Below, piece after piece: positions 10,058-18,409 of a stretch of DNA of 64,000 nucleotides (position 1 is its first letter; each line of letters opens with the position of its first letter). Source of the stretch: CAWAPS01 sp963783945 (GTDB lineage Bacteria > Actinomycetota > Acidimicrobiia > Acidimicrobiales > Palsa-688). The position numbers and the translations under genes are program-made. The notes under the pieces are model-generated. The model worked only from the letters and a program-made list of their open reading frames with translations, made no database searches and had not been told where the DNA came from. The stretch lies in assembly GCA_963783945.1 (NCBI GenBank), contig CAWAPS010000002.1, positions 682,001 through 746,000 on the forward strand, in the 5' to 3' direction.

Positions 10058-10195
10058 GCCTGCGAAAAACAAGCTTCGCCAACGAGAAGGAGGCGACGGA
10101 TGCTGCTGAGCCAGAAATCGTTGGGGCATCGGCGGGGGTGGGCATTGCAGCATCCGCCGCCTCCTTCTCTCCGTCCAGCTGGTTTTTCCGCAGGC
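10058..10195. repeat. Long imperfect inverted repeat (two 49-base arms, 40-base loop)
   Basis: Bases 10058-10106 and the reverse complement of 10147-10195 match at about 37 of 49 positions. The inner 23 bases (10084-10106 against 10147-10169) differ at only one position. The loop is 10107-10146. The element lies in the gap between the divergent alcohol dehydrogenase and cupin genes and could fold into a long hairpin in RNA or a cruciform in DNA. It might be a miniature transposable element, a regulatory RNA hairpin or a protein-binding site. No convincing gene is seen elsewhere in the 9886-10209 gap. Confidence 0.8.
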
Positions 10196-10209
10196 GCTAG
10201 TGTGGCCAG

Positions 10210-10644
10210 GTGCGAAGACTTGTGGTTGGTGTTGATGCTGCAGGCCGGTCTTGCCTGGTCGAAGAAGCGCCACTGAACTTGAAGGTCGCGCGTTCAGGCG
10301 GCCATCAGCTGGCCCGGGTTTACGAGACCGATTCTGCGCCGCCTCCCGCTCCTCTGGCTGGTCACGCCAACTTCGTAGATGTGGGCTTAGGTTCCGGAAT
10401 CCTGCGATGGATTATCATCCAGTTCGAGCCGAGCATTGAGTTTCCGATGCACCAGACGGACACGATCGACTGTGTGCTGGTTTTCGACGGAAGCGTCGAA
10501 CTGGAGCTGGATGACGGCTTGCATCTCCTCGAGACCCGAGACTGCGTCATCATCCCGGCAGTCGACCATGGCTGGAAAGCTGGACCTTCCGGTTGCCGGT
10601 TATGCGTGATGGCCATCGGCACGCCTCCGCACGTTTCAGGCTGA
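10210..10644 (+). CDS. Cupin domain protein (paralogue of the 25.0 kb cupin)
   Basis: 144 residues from a GTG start. The cupin barrel is visible as FPMHQTDTIDCVLVFDGSVE with the closing motif LLETRDCVIIPAVDHGWKAG. It is clearly paralogous to the cupin at 25049-25480: both begin with an 'R.lvvGVDA.GRSC' segment, share an H-x-TDTID core and end GTPP.VSG. A leading 40 residues carry GVDAAGRSCLVEEAPL. Relatives are small sensor- or enzyme-like proteins in catabolic clusters. The metal site is reduced compared with canonical two-His cupins (HQTD then a later His). Confidence 0.75.
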   Translation: MRRLVVGVDAAGRSCLVEEAPLNLKVARSGGHQLARVYETDSAPPPAPLAGHANFVDVGLGSGILRWIIIQFEPSIEFPMHQTDTIDCVLVFDGSVELELDDGLHLLETRDCVIIPAVDHGWKAGPSGCRLCVMAIGTPPHVSG

Positions 10645-10668
10645 CCGAGCTTCGGTTCTTAGCTGATC

Positions 10669-11436
10669 TCAGCGCATCGTCGCGCCACCATCAACGCTCA
10701 GGATCTGCCCGGTGATCCACTCCGCGTCATCGGAGAGCAGGAACGCGACTGCAGCCCCGATGTCGGAGGGAGCGCCCAGTCGCGGCGAGGGCAGGCCCGC
10801 GAGTGCACGCTCGAAGATGCTGTCGTTACCGCGGGCGAGGACGCCCTCGGTAAGGACGTAGCCCGGAGCGATGACGTTCGACCGGATCCGTTCCTTGCCG
10901 AATCTGTCGGCCACGTGGCGGGAGAGGGAGAGCAGCCCGCCCTTCGACATGGCGTAGGCGGCGCGCCCCGATCCCCCGGTGATAGCCGCCGCCGACGCGG
11001 TGTAGACCAGGGCACCCCCGCCGCGACGGCGGAGCTCGGGCAGCACCCGTTGGGTCATGAGCAGATGGCCGCGGAGATTGACCGTGATGGTTCGGTCGAA
11101 CACCTCCAGCGGCACCTTTTCCGGATCGGCATCACGCTCAAAGTTGTCGGGGGACAGATCGGCCGCGTTTACGTGCACACCGTCGACACCCCCGAACCGA
11201 TCCGTTGTCCGGCTGACCAGCTCGTCCACCGACGCCTCGTCGGCGATGTCGAACGCGGCGGCGACGGCGGAACCTCCGCTCGCGGTGATGGCCGCCGCCA
11301 CGTCCTCCGCGTTGCCGGCATGAACATCGCTTACGACGACCGATGCTCCTTCCTCGGCCAGGCGGACCGCTGTGGCGGCACCGATACCCGATCCGGCACC
11401 GGCGACGATGACGACCTTTCCCCGCAGTCCCCTCAT
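10669..11436 (-). CDS. SDR family oxidoreductase
   Basis: 255 residues: GAGSGIGAATAVRLAEEGAS is the cofactor site, VSDVHAGN ends strand 2 with an Asp (NAD preference), VNAAD takes the place of NNAG, and YTASAAAITGG and YAMSK supply the catalytic Ser, Tyr and Lys. It ends WITGQILSVDGGATMR. The ATG at 11436 places the first strand normally; the in-frame upstream extension looks non-coding. It is the last gene of the minus-strand cluster that begins with the sulfotransferase. Confidence 0.88.
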   Translation of the reverse strand: MRGLRGKVVIVAGAGSGIGAATAVRLAEEGASVVVSDVHAGNAEDVAAAITASGGSAVAAAFDIADEASVDELVSRTTDRFGGVDGVHVNAADLSPDNFERDADPEKVPLEVFDRTITVNLRGHLLMTQRVLPELRRRGGGALVYTASAAAITGGSGRAAYAMSKGGLLSLSRHVADRFGKERIRSNVIAPGYVLTEGVLARGNDSIFERALAGLPSPRLGAPSDIGAAVAFLLSDDAEWITGQILSVDGGATMR

Positions 11437-11531
11437 CGATTCAGGACCGAACGACGGCTGGAACGGTCCGCTCCACCCGGTATCCAAACAAGTCGAGCAT
11501 TGGTCAGATCTCGCTTACTGCCGGCCGGCAC

Positions 11532-12617
11532 TCACTGCGATTCGAAGTAGGCCGAGCGCTCGATCATGCCGTACGCGCTCTCACCATCCCAGCTATAGCG
11601 GGCGATTCCCTGCTGTAGCGGGGGAAAGGTCAATCCGTCTCGCTCCCGCTTGGGAAAGAGGACCGACATCGTTGTCTCGCCGTCGATGCCGACCTCACCC
11701 TTCGGCGTGCGGAGGCTGATCGCGAATTTCTCGCCGCTCGCCTGGGCTCTCTTGATCCATGGCGTGTCGATCACCTGCGCCGGGACCACCAGGCCGTCCT
11801 CCATCACCCAGCCTTCGGAGAACTTCTGGGAGCCATCGGGTCGGGGGTGGTAGCGGATGAACCCAAATGCCTTCCCATTCGAGAAGAGCGCCGAATGCCA
11901 GCAATGGCCGAAAAAGTCGGACGAGGCCGTTCGGTTGCCGCCCTTGCGGTGGATTCGCAGGCCTCCTCCTGCGAACGGGATCTCCTGACCGCCGATGCGC
12001 ACAAGCCCCTCCGCGGTGAAGAGTTGCTCAAACCTGTCCTCCCCAGGGATGAAACCTGCTCCACCGAGGGATCCCTGCTTCCACGCCGGCGCCGCCATGC
12101 GAGCCTCGACCTCGATGGCGAGGGGGACGGTGCTGCGGGATGCGATATCGGAGTTTGGTCTAGCCGCCCCTGCCGTCCCGTCAGCGCGAGTAGCGATCAC
12201 CTGTGCCTCGAACACCGGCAGCGGCGTGCGGCCGGCGACCTGATCTTCCACCGTCGTCTCGAGGGCGTGACCGTCGAACGCCAAGCGCCAGAAGGCGAAC
12301 GGCTCGACGCAGTCGAAACGCAGCGGCCCGGCGCCGAACACTCTCGGCCGCCCGGCTGCGTCGGCCGCGGGATACGGGGGCTCGGTCGCGAACACGAGCA
12401 ACACTCGACCGTCGGGCAGGGCCAGGTTCACGGTCGCGTCGCGGGCGGTCTCCCATTTCGCGCCCACCGCCTCCACCGCGATCCGGGGAAGCCCGACCCG
12501 GCCGGCGTCGTCCCAAATCCACATGGACACGCCCTCGCGATACGTCGGTGACGACGGCGTCTCCCCCGTCACCTCATCCTCGGAAAGCTCCAATCCCCCG
12601 GTCAAGTCCATGCTCAT
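11532..12617 (-). CDS. Conserved hypothetical protein, possibly DUF7064/DUF7065-type
   Basis: 361 residues, no signal peptide or membrane helix. It is rich in beta strands with Trp/Phe and contains SDFFGHCWHSALFSNGKAFG, a lipocalin/hydroxysteroid-binding-like 'GHxW' pattern. I recognise a resemblance to DUF7064/DUF7065 proteins that sit next to Rieske, SDR and acyl-CoA genes in actinobacterial degradation clusters, but this is from memory. The start ATG overlaps the stop of the upstream epimerase gene (ATGA), so the two are translationally coupled. A GGAG box lies just before it. Confidence 0.5.
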   Translation of the reverse strand: MSMDLTGGLELSEDEVTGETPSSPTYREGVSMWIWDDAGRVGLPRIAVEAVGAKWETARDATVNLALPDGRVLLVFATEPPYPAADAAGRPRVFGAGPLRFDCVEPFAFWRLAFDGHALETTVEDQVAGRTPLPVFEAQVIATRADGTAGAARPNSDIASRSTVPLAIEVEARMAAPAWKQGSLGGAGFIPGEDRFEQLFTAEGLVRIGGQEIPFAGGGLRIHRKGGNRTASSDFFGHCWHSALFSNGKAFGFIRYHPRPDGSQKFSEGWVMEDGLVVPAQVIDTPWIKRAQASGEKFAISLRTPKGEVGIDGETTMSVLFPKRERDGLTFPPLQQGIARYSWDGESAYGMIERSAYFESQ

Positions 12618-13537
12618 TTTGCTCCTTCGTATTGCACACGCGCTTCGGCGAGTGCCCTCATCCCGTCGCGCCAGCTGACGTGGCAAGGCCCGGTGAGCGC
12701 CATTCGCCTGGTGTTGTCGCCGACGACGCCAGGCTGCGTGTTCGGCAGCTCGATCACTGCCACATCCGGGGTGACACCGAGGAACTCACCGAAATACCGG
12801 CACCATTCCTGCGCCGGCACGGCTTCGTCACCACACCAGTTGACGATCGGGCAGGACGGTGACGCCGCGTCCACGAGGGCTTCGGTGTGCTTGAAGATGT
12901 CACGGTCATTGATGGGGCTGTATGGGTTCGGGGCGCAACGGAGCACCACCTGCTCACCGCCGCGGATCCGGTCAAACAGGAGCCCGGGCAGCCCACCGCT
13001 GCCGGTCACACCGTAGGCACTGTTCATCCGGCAGATGATGGTCGGGATGTTCATCTGCCGCGCACACGAGCGCGCCACGGCCTCCTCTGCGATCTTGGAG
13101 ACGGAGTAGGTCGGCACGCCGGGCACGTGGGCATCGCCGAGCGGATCCGTCTCGAGGTAGGCGTGCCACGGGTCCGGGTTCGGCTTGTACACCCCGTTCG
13201 TGGACATGACCAGGATGGCCTTGGCCTGGCGGAAGCGGGTCATCAGGAGTGCGGTTCCCTCGGCGTTGACTGCGATGGCCCGGTCGTAGTCGTCACCCAC
13301 GATGTACGCGCTCAGGTGAAGCACGTAGTCGAAGTAGTCGGGGAGGTCGCCGAAGTCGCCCGTGCCCAGGTCGATCGGGCGAGTGATGACACCACCCTCG
13401 TCTACCCTCTCCCGCTCGGCAGGGTCGCCGAAACGCGAGATGCCCCATACCTCGTTGTTCTTTACGAGCTCACGCCCGAGAGGGAAGCCGATGTTCCCCG
13501 CCGGACCGGTCAGCAGGATCTTCTTGTCCTCGAGCAC
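12614..13537 (-). CDS. NAD-dependent epimerase/dehydratase (extended SDR)
   Basis: 307 residues. The N-terminal Rossmann motif is TGPAGNIGFPLGREL, VMSTNGVYKP carries the catalytic Ser/Thr strand, and YSVSK is the Tyr-x3-Lys pair. The C-terminal substrate domain includes PYSPINDRDI and ends VQYEGAK. Related proteins act as 3-beta-hydroxysteroid dehydrogenase-like or NDP-sugar enzymes. The neighbours (sulfotransferase, Rieske, SDR) favour small-molecule rather than sugar metabolism. It lies 46 bases downstream of the IclR gene and overlaps the next gene by ATGA. Confidence 0.85.
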   Translation of the reverse strand: MLEDKKILLTGPAGNIGFPLGRELVKNNEVWGISRFGDPAERERVDEGGVITRPIDLGTGDFGDLPDYFDYVLHLSAYIVGDDYDRAIAVNAEGTALLMTRFRQAKAILVMSTNGVYKPNPDPWHAYLETDPLGDAHVPGVPTYSVSKIAEEAVARSCARQMNIPTIICRMNSAYGVTGSGGLPGLLFDRIRGGEQVVLRCAPNPYSPINDRDIFKHTEALVDAASPSCPIVNWCGDEAVPAQEWCRYFGEFLGVTPDVAVIELPNTQPGVVGDNTRRMALTGPCHVSWRDGMRALAEARVQYEGAK

Positions 13538-13583
13538 CTGCGGTGCCCCTCTCTCTCTGGTTGGCCTGCCGCCGGCGCCCTCG

Positions 13584-14459
13584 TCACGCTGATCGTTCGT
13601 CGACCGACGGCTTCGGAAGCTCCAGCGCGCCGCTGACTCGATACGCAGTAGCGCGTACGGCCGCGCTGAAATTGGTGAACTCCTGCGGATCGCGCGTCCG
13701 GAGCAGCAGGCCGATCAGGGCGACGACCTGGTCGTCGGCGGCAAGGACAGGTGCACACGCGTATGAGACTTGGGCCGACGGCGGGGCGTCCGACTGGATG
13801 GCCAGATGTTCGTCCTGGGCCAGGACCTCGAACACCTCGCGGCGATCGTCAGGCCTGAGGTGGTCCGTTTCGGCCGAGAGCGCGTGGTGGGTGATGGGAT
13901 CGAGGATCACGCTGTAGCCGAGGTGGCGGGCGATGGCGGCCGCCTTGCGCAGTCGTGCCCGGTCGGACCGGCCGAGGTGGGGCGCCCGGTCGAGCCACCG
14001 CTCGAGGTTGCCCTCGCCCCAAGCCGCGAACGCCAGACCGTACGGCGGTACGAGCGGGAACACCTGGCCGACGGCCATGGCGACGGCCAGCGGCTCGTTG
14101 GGGCCCGACCGCGCCACGATCACCAGATCACGACCGGAAGGGATCGACGCGGTGGCCTCGTAACCGGTCTCGGTATGCAGGCGGTGCACGGCCGCACGAA
14201 GCAGATCGACAACCGCGGTTCCTCGCTGGGCCGCCAGGCCGACCGCGATCAGCCCGGTGCCGATGGAATAGCCGCCAGAGGCGTCGCGGTGGACCCAATC
14301 CCCTGCTTCAAGCGCCAGCAGGACCGCCTGGCATGTCGCCCGGCTCTGGCCGACGTGCCGGGCGATCCCCGCCACCGCCAAGCTTTCGCTCGGCCGTTCG
14401 GCCAGGAACCGGACGATCTCCACCGCCCGTTGGGCTGACGGCGCGGGCTGCAGCGGCAT
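13584..14459 (-). CDS. IclR-family transcriptional regulator
   Basis: 291 residues. The N-terminal winged helix is seen in AQRAVEIVRFLAERP, VAGIARHVGQSRATCQAVLL and LEAGDWVHRDASGGYSIG; the remainder is a GAF-like ligand domain. The start ATG shares one base with the stop of the sulfotransferase gene (TGATG), so the regulator is co-translated with an enzyme gene. It probably controls this operon and perhaps the divergent Rieske oxygenase. Confidence 0.88.
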   Translation of the reverse strand: MPLQPAPSAQRAVEIVRFLAERPSESLAVAGIARHVGQSRATCQAVLLALEAGDWVHRDASGGYSIGTGLIAVGLAAQRGTAVVDLLRAAVHRLHTETGYEATASIPSGRDLVIVARSGPNEPLAVAMAVGQVFPLVPPYGLAFAAWGEGNLERWLDRAPHLGRSDRARLRKAAAIARHLGYSVILDPITHHALSAETDHLRPDDRREVFEVLAQDEHLAIQSDAPPSAQVSYACAPVLAADDQVVALIGLLLRTRDPQEFTNFSAAVRATAYRVSGALELPKPSVDERSA

Positions 14460-15598
14460 CAGGACACCGTCGCCGGTGACACGTAGGGCGCGAACCGCCG
14501 GCAGTAATCGGCGAACGCACCGTAGACGCCGTCGATAGTGAGCCCGAACTCTTCGGCGGTGTAGTGGTGGGCGCCGCGGGATCCGCGGCGATTGCTCGCC
14601 GCCCAGTCACCCATGGCCGCCTTGACATCGTCGGTCAGGTCCAGCCCGGCGAACCGGTAGATGCGCTCGGCCGTGCCGAGCGGATCCCGCTCGACCTGCT
14701 CCTGGCTCACGTCGAGAAAGCGATCTTCGCCAATGGTGGCACGGGCCTCCATCGCCCGCTGCACCCCTTCGGCAAAATGGGCCACCATTTCCCGACCCAA
14801 CCCCGCCGGGTTCTGCTCGACGTCCGGGAGCACACTGTGGCGGGCGTCGAGGACCACGCTGCACGCCGACGGCATCGCCCGCGCCGGGTCACGATGCGTC
14901 ATCACAAACCGGATGTTCGGGTATTGCCGGCTCATCTCCGGGAGGTGAAACAGGTATGCGGGCGCTTTCAGCAGCCACCGGTGTGGCGGCCAGTGGGAGT
15001 GAAGGAGCCTCAGCACCCTCTCCTGGTAGGCGAAGGTTCCGGTGAGGTCTGCACCACGCCACCATGCCGAGTACGTCGGCACCGGCAGGCCCAACTCCTG
15101 ACCTCCAAAGTGTAGAGCGTGAATGAAACCGTCCTCGGTCGGACCGTCGATCGACGAAATGTGACGCACGTCGGTTCTACGGGAAGCCACCGCGGCGCGT
15201 CGCGGGTCCTCCCGCCGCCTGACCGGGTCAGGCGGGGGCACGGGTGCCGCCATCTCCCACTGGCGTGGGTACCGGAACTGAGGGTCAACGCTGAGCAGAT
15301 AATGCAACGCCGTCGTGGCCGTCCGCGGAAGACCGACAATCACCAACGGTCCCTCGAGGGGTGGCGGCCCGTTGTCTCCCTGCTCCGCGTACCACTTTTC
15401 GATCTGGAGCCGGCTCTGCAAACGTCCGGCCATTATGTTTTCTACGACGGTGACGGCCGAGGCCTCCTCTCCGAGGTCGCGTTCGACCGCGTCGAGTAGG
15501 TGCTCCAATCCAAGCTGCCATCCCTCAGCCCCGAAATCGGAAAGTCTGCTCCCTGCGATGGCCCGCTCAACCAGGGCGGGCATCGAGGCGACCGTCAT
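14459..15598 (-). CDS. Sulfotransferase family protein
   Basis: 379 residues. The 5'-PSB loop for the PAPS 5'-phosphate is visible as VGLPRTATTALHYLL (about residues 85-100), and the 3'-phosphate side as FVMTHRDPARAMPSACSVV. HRWLLKAPAYLFHLPEM is typical of the actinobacterial Sulfotransfer_3 group. The predicted reaction is transfer of sulfonate from PAPS to a hydroxyl of a small acceptor. It is the first gene of the operon facing the Rieske oxygenase. A catabolic cluster with a sulfotransferase is unusual and may reflect detoxification or activation of an alcohol. Confidence 0.85.
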   Translation of the reverse strand: MTVASMPALVERAIAGSRLSDFGAEGWQLGLEHLLDAVERDLGEEASAVTVVENIMAGRLQSRLQIEKWYAEQGDNGPPPLEGPLVIVGLPRTATTALHYLLSVDPQFRYPRQWEMAAPVPPPDPVRRREDPRRAAVASRRTDVRHISSIDGPTEDGFIHALHFGGQELGLPVPTYSAWWRGADLTGTFAYQERVLRLLHSHWPPHRWLLKAPAYLFHLPEMSRQYPNIRFVMTHRDPARAMPSACSVVLDARHSVLPDVEQNPAGLGREMVAHFAEGVQRAMEARATIGEDRFLDVSQEQVERDPLGTAERIYRFAGLDLTDDVKAAMGDWAASNRRGSRGAHHYTAEEFGLTIDGVYGAFADYCRRFAPYVSPATVS

Positions 15599-15927
15599 AT
15601 CGACACGTCCGTCACTGGTACATCCCCCCGCTGAGATCGGATCGCCATGGACTTTCCCCCCGTATGCTGAAACCCTAACATCAGTGCTGATATACCGTCA
15701 ACCCCTCCGGCCCGGTTGGATCCATGATTTCCTGTCTGCCTTTGGGTATAAAACGAGCCACTGATGGGGGGAGGCCCCCCTGCCGGACGACCGGGACCTT
15801 CTGTCCACCGGCTCGGACCTTCCTGCCCGCTGCTCGCTACGGCACTCGCCAGAGCCGGCGAACAGGACGGCAGGCACCGTCTCGGATTAAGCTGGGCGCT
15901 CGAGGCCAGGAGCTAAAGGGGTCAGCG
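15599..15927. other. Divergent intergenic region between sulfotransferase and Rieske oxygenase genes
   Basis: About 330 bases with lower GC than the flanks and no convincing ORF. It must contain the promoters of both divergent units. It carries the ATCAG-TG-CTGAT dyad described separately, followed by TATA-rich sequence (gatatacc). Nothing else is recognised. Confidence 0.5.
15680..15691. promoter_or_regulatory. Candidate operator (12-base dyad ATCAG-TG-CTGAT)
   Basis: A perfect inverted repeat, ATCAG TG CTGAT, lies about 80 bases upstream of the sulfotransferase start and about 240 bases upstream of the Rieske start. It sits in an AT-richer patch next to a TATA-like stretch. The IclR gene is second in the minus-strand operon, so it is the natural candidate to bind here. 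Confidence 0.35.
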
Positions 15928-17181
15928 ATGACGACAGCGGTGGAGAATGAACTGATCACCCGGGTCGAGGGTGATGCGCCTTTGGGTCGGCTCATGCGGG
16001 AGAACTACTGGATCCCGTTCGCCCTGTCCGAGAACCTGGTGGCCGGTGACGCACCCACACCCGTGCGCCTGTTCGGGGAAAACTTCATCGCGTTTCGTGC
16101 CGAAAACGGCCAAATCGGGTTCTTCGACGAGTTGTGTCCCCACCGCCGGGCCTCGCTGGCGTTGGGACGCATCGAGGGCAATGGTGTGCGCTGCATCTAC
16201 CACGGCTGGAAGATGGACGTCTCCGGCTGTGTGGTCGAGGCGCCAACCCAGGTCTTACGGCCCGAGCAGTTCGCGGCCAGCGTCCGGGTGGTCCATTTCC
16301 CCGTCCACGAGTCGGGTGGTATCGCCTGGGTGTGGCTCGGGGGCACCGAAGCTCCGGCGTTTCCTGACCTTCCGTTCAGCGCTGAGCACGGTGTCAAAGC
16401 CGCGATCACCTTCTCGGTCCTGCCGTGCAACTGGCTGCAGGGTTTGGAGGGCGGTATAGATTCGGTCCACGGCACGATCCTGCATCAGACGTGGATCCGC
16501 CAGGTCGCCCAGCGACAACGGTCGGCCTCTGACGTCGCACGGGTCGAGTTGGCCTTGGCCTCGGCGCCGCTGTACGAAGCGGAGGCAACACCCTACGGGA
16601 TGAGGGCGGCATCCATCCGCGACACGGGGGACGGACATACTTACATTCGGGTATCGCATTTCTTCCTGCCGTTGGTGGTCGTGGTGCCCACCGGGTTCCC
16701 CGAGTCCACCCAGATCTTCGCCTTCGGGCCGGTGGACGACAACCACCATCTGCTCTTCTTCGGCAACTACGGCGACACGCCTCAGAGAACGCAAAAGGAC
16801 TTCGGCGCGCTGAGACAGGACGTCGACCCGGACCCGCGCAACTTCGTGTCGGTGGGCGACCGCTCGAACCGGTGGGGCCAGGACCGCGAACTGATGAACA
16901 CCGGTCACTTCACGGGCAATGCCAGGAGCGTGATCGACGAAGACGCCATGGTTCAATCGAGTATGGGCCCATTGGTCGATCGATCCAAGGAGAACCTCTC
17001 CTCCAGCGACGTCGGTATCGCCTTCGCCCGCCGGCTGCTACTGGACGCCATCGCCTCCGCCGAGGCGGGCGAACTACCTGTGGGGAGCGCACTCTCTCCG
17101 GAGGCCGTCCGGGTTCCCCACCCCTTCGACGCTATAGCCGACCCCGGCTCCTCCTGGCGTGAACTGGAACCAGCCAGCTAA
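15928..17181 (+). CDS. Rieske 2Fe-2S non-haem iron oxygenase, alpha subunit type
   Basis: 417 residues. The Rieske centre is C70-P-H72 and C89-IY-H92. The mononuclear iron site is visible as EGGIDSVHGTILH, the usual 'D-x2-H-x4-H' ligand array. The N-terminal WIPFALSENLVAGDAPTPVRL is typical of ring- or side-chain-hydroxylating and O-demethylating oxygenases of the phthalate 4,5-dioxygenase/vanillate type. Start: ATG with a distant AAAGGGG box; the upstream in-frame extension lacks homology. A ferredoxin/reductase partner is not seen here. Confidence 0.9.
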   Translation: MTTAVENELITRVEGDAPLGRLMRENYWIPFALSENLVAGDAPTPVRLFGENFIAFRAENGQIGFFDELCPHRRASLALGRIEGNGVRCIYHGWKMDVSGCVVEAPTQVLRPEQFAASVRVVHFPVHESGGIAWVWLGGTEAPAFPDLPFSAEHGVKAAITFSVLPCNWLQGLEGGIDSVHGTILHQTWIRQVAQRQRSASDVARVELALASAPLYEAEATPYGMRAASIRDTGDGHTYIRVSHFFLPLVVVVPTGFPESTQIFAFGPVDDNHHLLFFGNYGDTPQRTQKDFGALRQDVDPDPRNFVSVGDRSNRWGQDRELMNTGHFTGNARSVIDEDAMVQSSMGPLVDRSKENLSSSDVGIAFARRLLLDAIASAEAGELPVGSALSPEAVRVPHPFDAIADPGSSWRELEPAS

Positions 17182-17230
17182 CGCAGCCGCTTTCTGGCGC
17201 CCGTAAAGGTCGCTCTCAACGAGAAGCCGT

Positions 17231-18085
17231 TTAACCCCCGCTACCGAGGGCGGCCATGGCCTCGCGGTCCAACTCCACCGCAGAGACGGCAAGGTTTTCC
17301 TCGAGATGGGACAGCGACGAGGTCCCGGGTATGAGCAGGACGTGAGGCGCGAGAGCTAGTAACCAGGCCAGGGCGACTTGGGCCGGAGTAGCCCCGATCC
17401 TCTGAGCCGTCTGTTTGACCGCGGGCGCCCCCAGCACCGGGTTGGTGGGTGAGAAGGCCGAACCGAGCGGGAAAAACGGGACGAACGCCACCCCGTCATC
17501 GCCACAGGCGTCGAAGAGTCTCTGCGCCGAGCGGTCGGCGAGGCTGAAGGCGTTCTGCACGCACGCGATCTGAGTTTGGGCACGAGCCTCCCGGTACTCG
17601 TCGAGGCTGACGTTGCTCAGACCGATGCCGCCTATCAGGCCATCGTCCTGCATGATCACCATGGCCCCGAGCTGGTCCTCGAAGGGAACGTCGGTGCCTT
17701 CGAACCGCCGCAGGTTGACGACGGGCACCTGCTCGAGTTCCAGGCTGCGCAGGTTGGCCTCCACTCCTGCCCGGAGCTCGGCCGGCCTCTGCGCCGGGGT
17801 CCATCCCCCCTGATCGTCCCGGGCCCCACCGACCTTGGACACCAGGACCAGGTCCTGGGGATACGGGAACAGGGCAGAGTGGATCAACTCATTGGCCACG
17901 TCGGGCCCGTAGTACTGAGCCGTATCGATGTGGTTGACTTCGGCCTCGACGGCCCGGCGCAGTACTGCGAGAGCCTGATTGCGATCCTGCGGAGCCCCGA
18001 ACACGCCAGGTCCCGGCAGCTGCATGGCTCCGAATCCCACCCGGCGCACCGATCGCCCGGCCAGAAGGAAAGTGTCTGCGGTCAT
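17231..18085 (-). CDS. Aldo/keto reductase
   Basis: 284 residues, TIM barrel. Motifs: VGFGAMQLPGPGVFG, HIDTAQYYG (Asp and catalytic Tyr), VLVSKVGG (catalytic Lys), GIGLSNVS (NADPH-binding loop) and LLIPGTSSLSHLEENL at the cofactor phosphate site. The position that holds the catalytic His in most members reads VVNLRRF, as in the YdbC-like subgroup. The start overlaps the upstream ribbon-helix-helix gene by ATGA, so translation is coupled. Confidence 0.88.
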   Translation of the reverse strand: MTADTFLLAGRSVRRVGFGAMQLPGPGVFGAPQDRNQALAVLRRAVEAEVNHIDTAQYYGPDVANELIHSALFPYPQDLVLVSKVGGARDDQGGWTPAQRPAELRAGVEANLRSLELEQVPVVNLRRFEGTDVPFEDQLGAMVIMQDDGLIGGIGLSNVSLDEYREARAQTQIACVQNAFSLADRSAQRLFDACGDDGVAFVPFFPLGSAFSPTNPVLGAPAVKQTAQRIGATPAQVALAWLLALAPHVLLIPGTSSLSHLEENLAVSAVELDREAMAALGSGG

Positions 18086-18279
18086 GAGACCATCTTGTCG
18101 GGTGCTCCGCCTCCGGCGGGATCGGCATGGTTCAGTGATCGACCCGCCTCGGAGAGAGCCCTGCGTAGCAGGAACTCGATCTGGGCGTTGGTGCTGCGGA
18201 GCTCGTCAGCGGCCCAGCGGAAGAGCGCGTCGTGGACGGCGGGGTCCAATCGGAGCAGCACACCTTTGCGCCGGGTCAT
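18082..18279 (-). CDS. Small ribbon-helix-helix-type protein
   Basis: 65 residues beginning with ATG at 18279. The segment RRKGVLLRLDPAVHDALF followed by the helix DELRSTNAQIEFLLRRAL is the pattern of Arc/CopG-type RHH domains (strand, helix, 'R..N..IE..L'). It is fused to no other domain. The gene is divergent from the ABC transporter genes and coupled by ATGA to the aldo/keto reductase, so it may regulate either unit. An upstream in-frame extension to 18381 is possible but looks non-coding. Confidence 0.6.
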   Translation of the reverse strand: MTRRKGVLLRLDPAVHDALFRWAADELRSTNAQIEFLLRRALSEAGRSLNHADPAGGGAPDKMVS

Positions 18280-18409
18280 GGCACCTGGCTGCGGCACCCG
18301 CTGGCGACCATCAACTCGGAACTCGCGCTTGACGTCCTGATACCATGCGCCTAGCATAGTGATATCACATTTACCTAGCAAGGACCTCGAGGGTTAGAAG
18401 CGAGGAACT

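Noticed and set aside
10058..10195. Intrinsic terminator or insertion-sequence ends
   Set aside because: Stem and loop are far longer than a terminator, no T tract follows, and there is no transposase between the arms.
11532..12617. Calling this protein a hydroxysteroid isomerase from its 'GHxW' segment
   Set aside because: The resemblance is only local. The family is best left as a conserved protein of unknown function.
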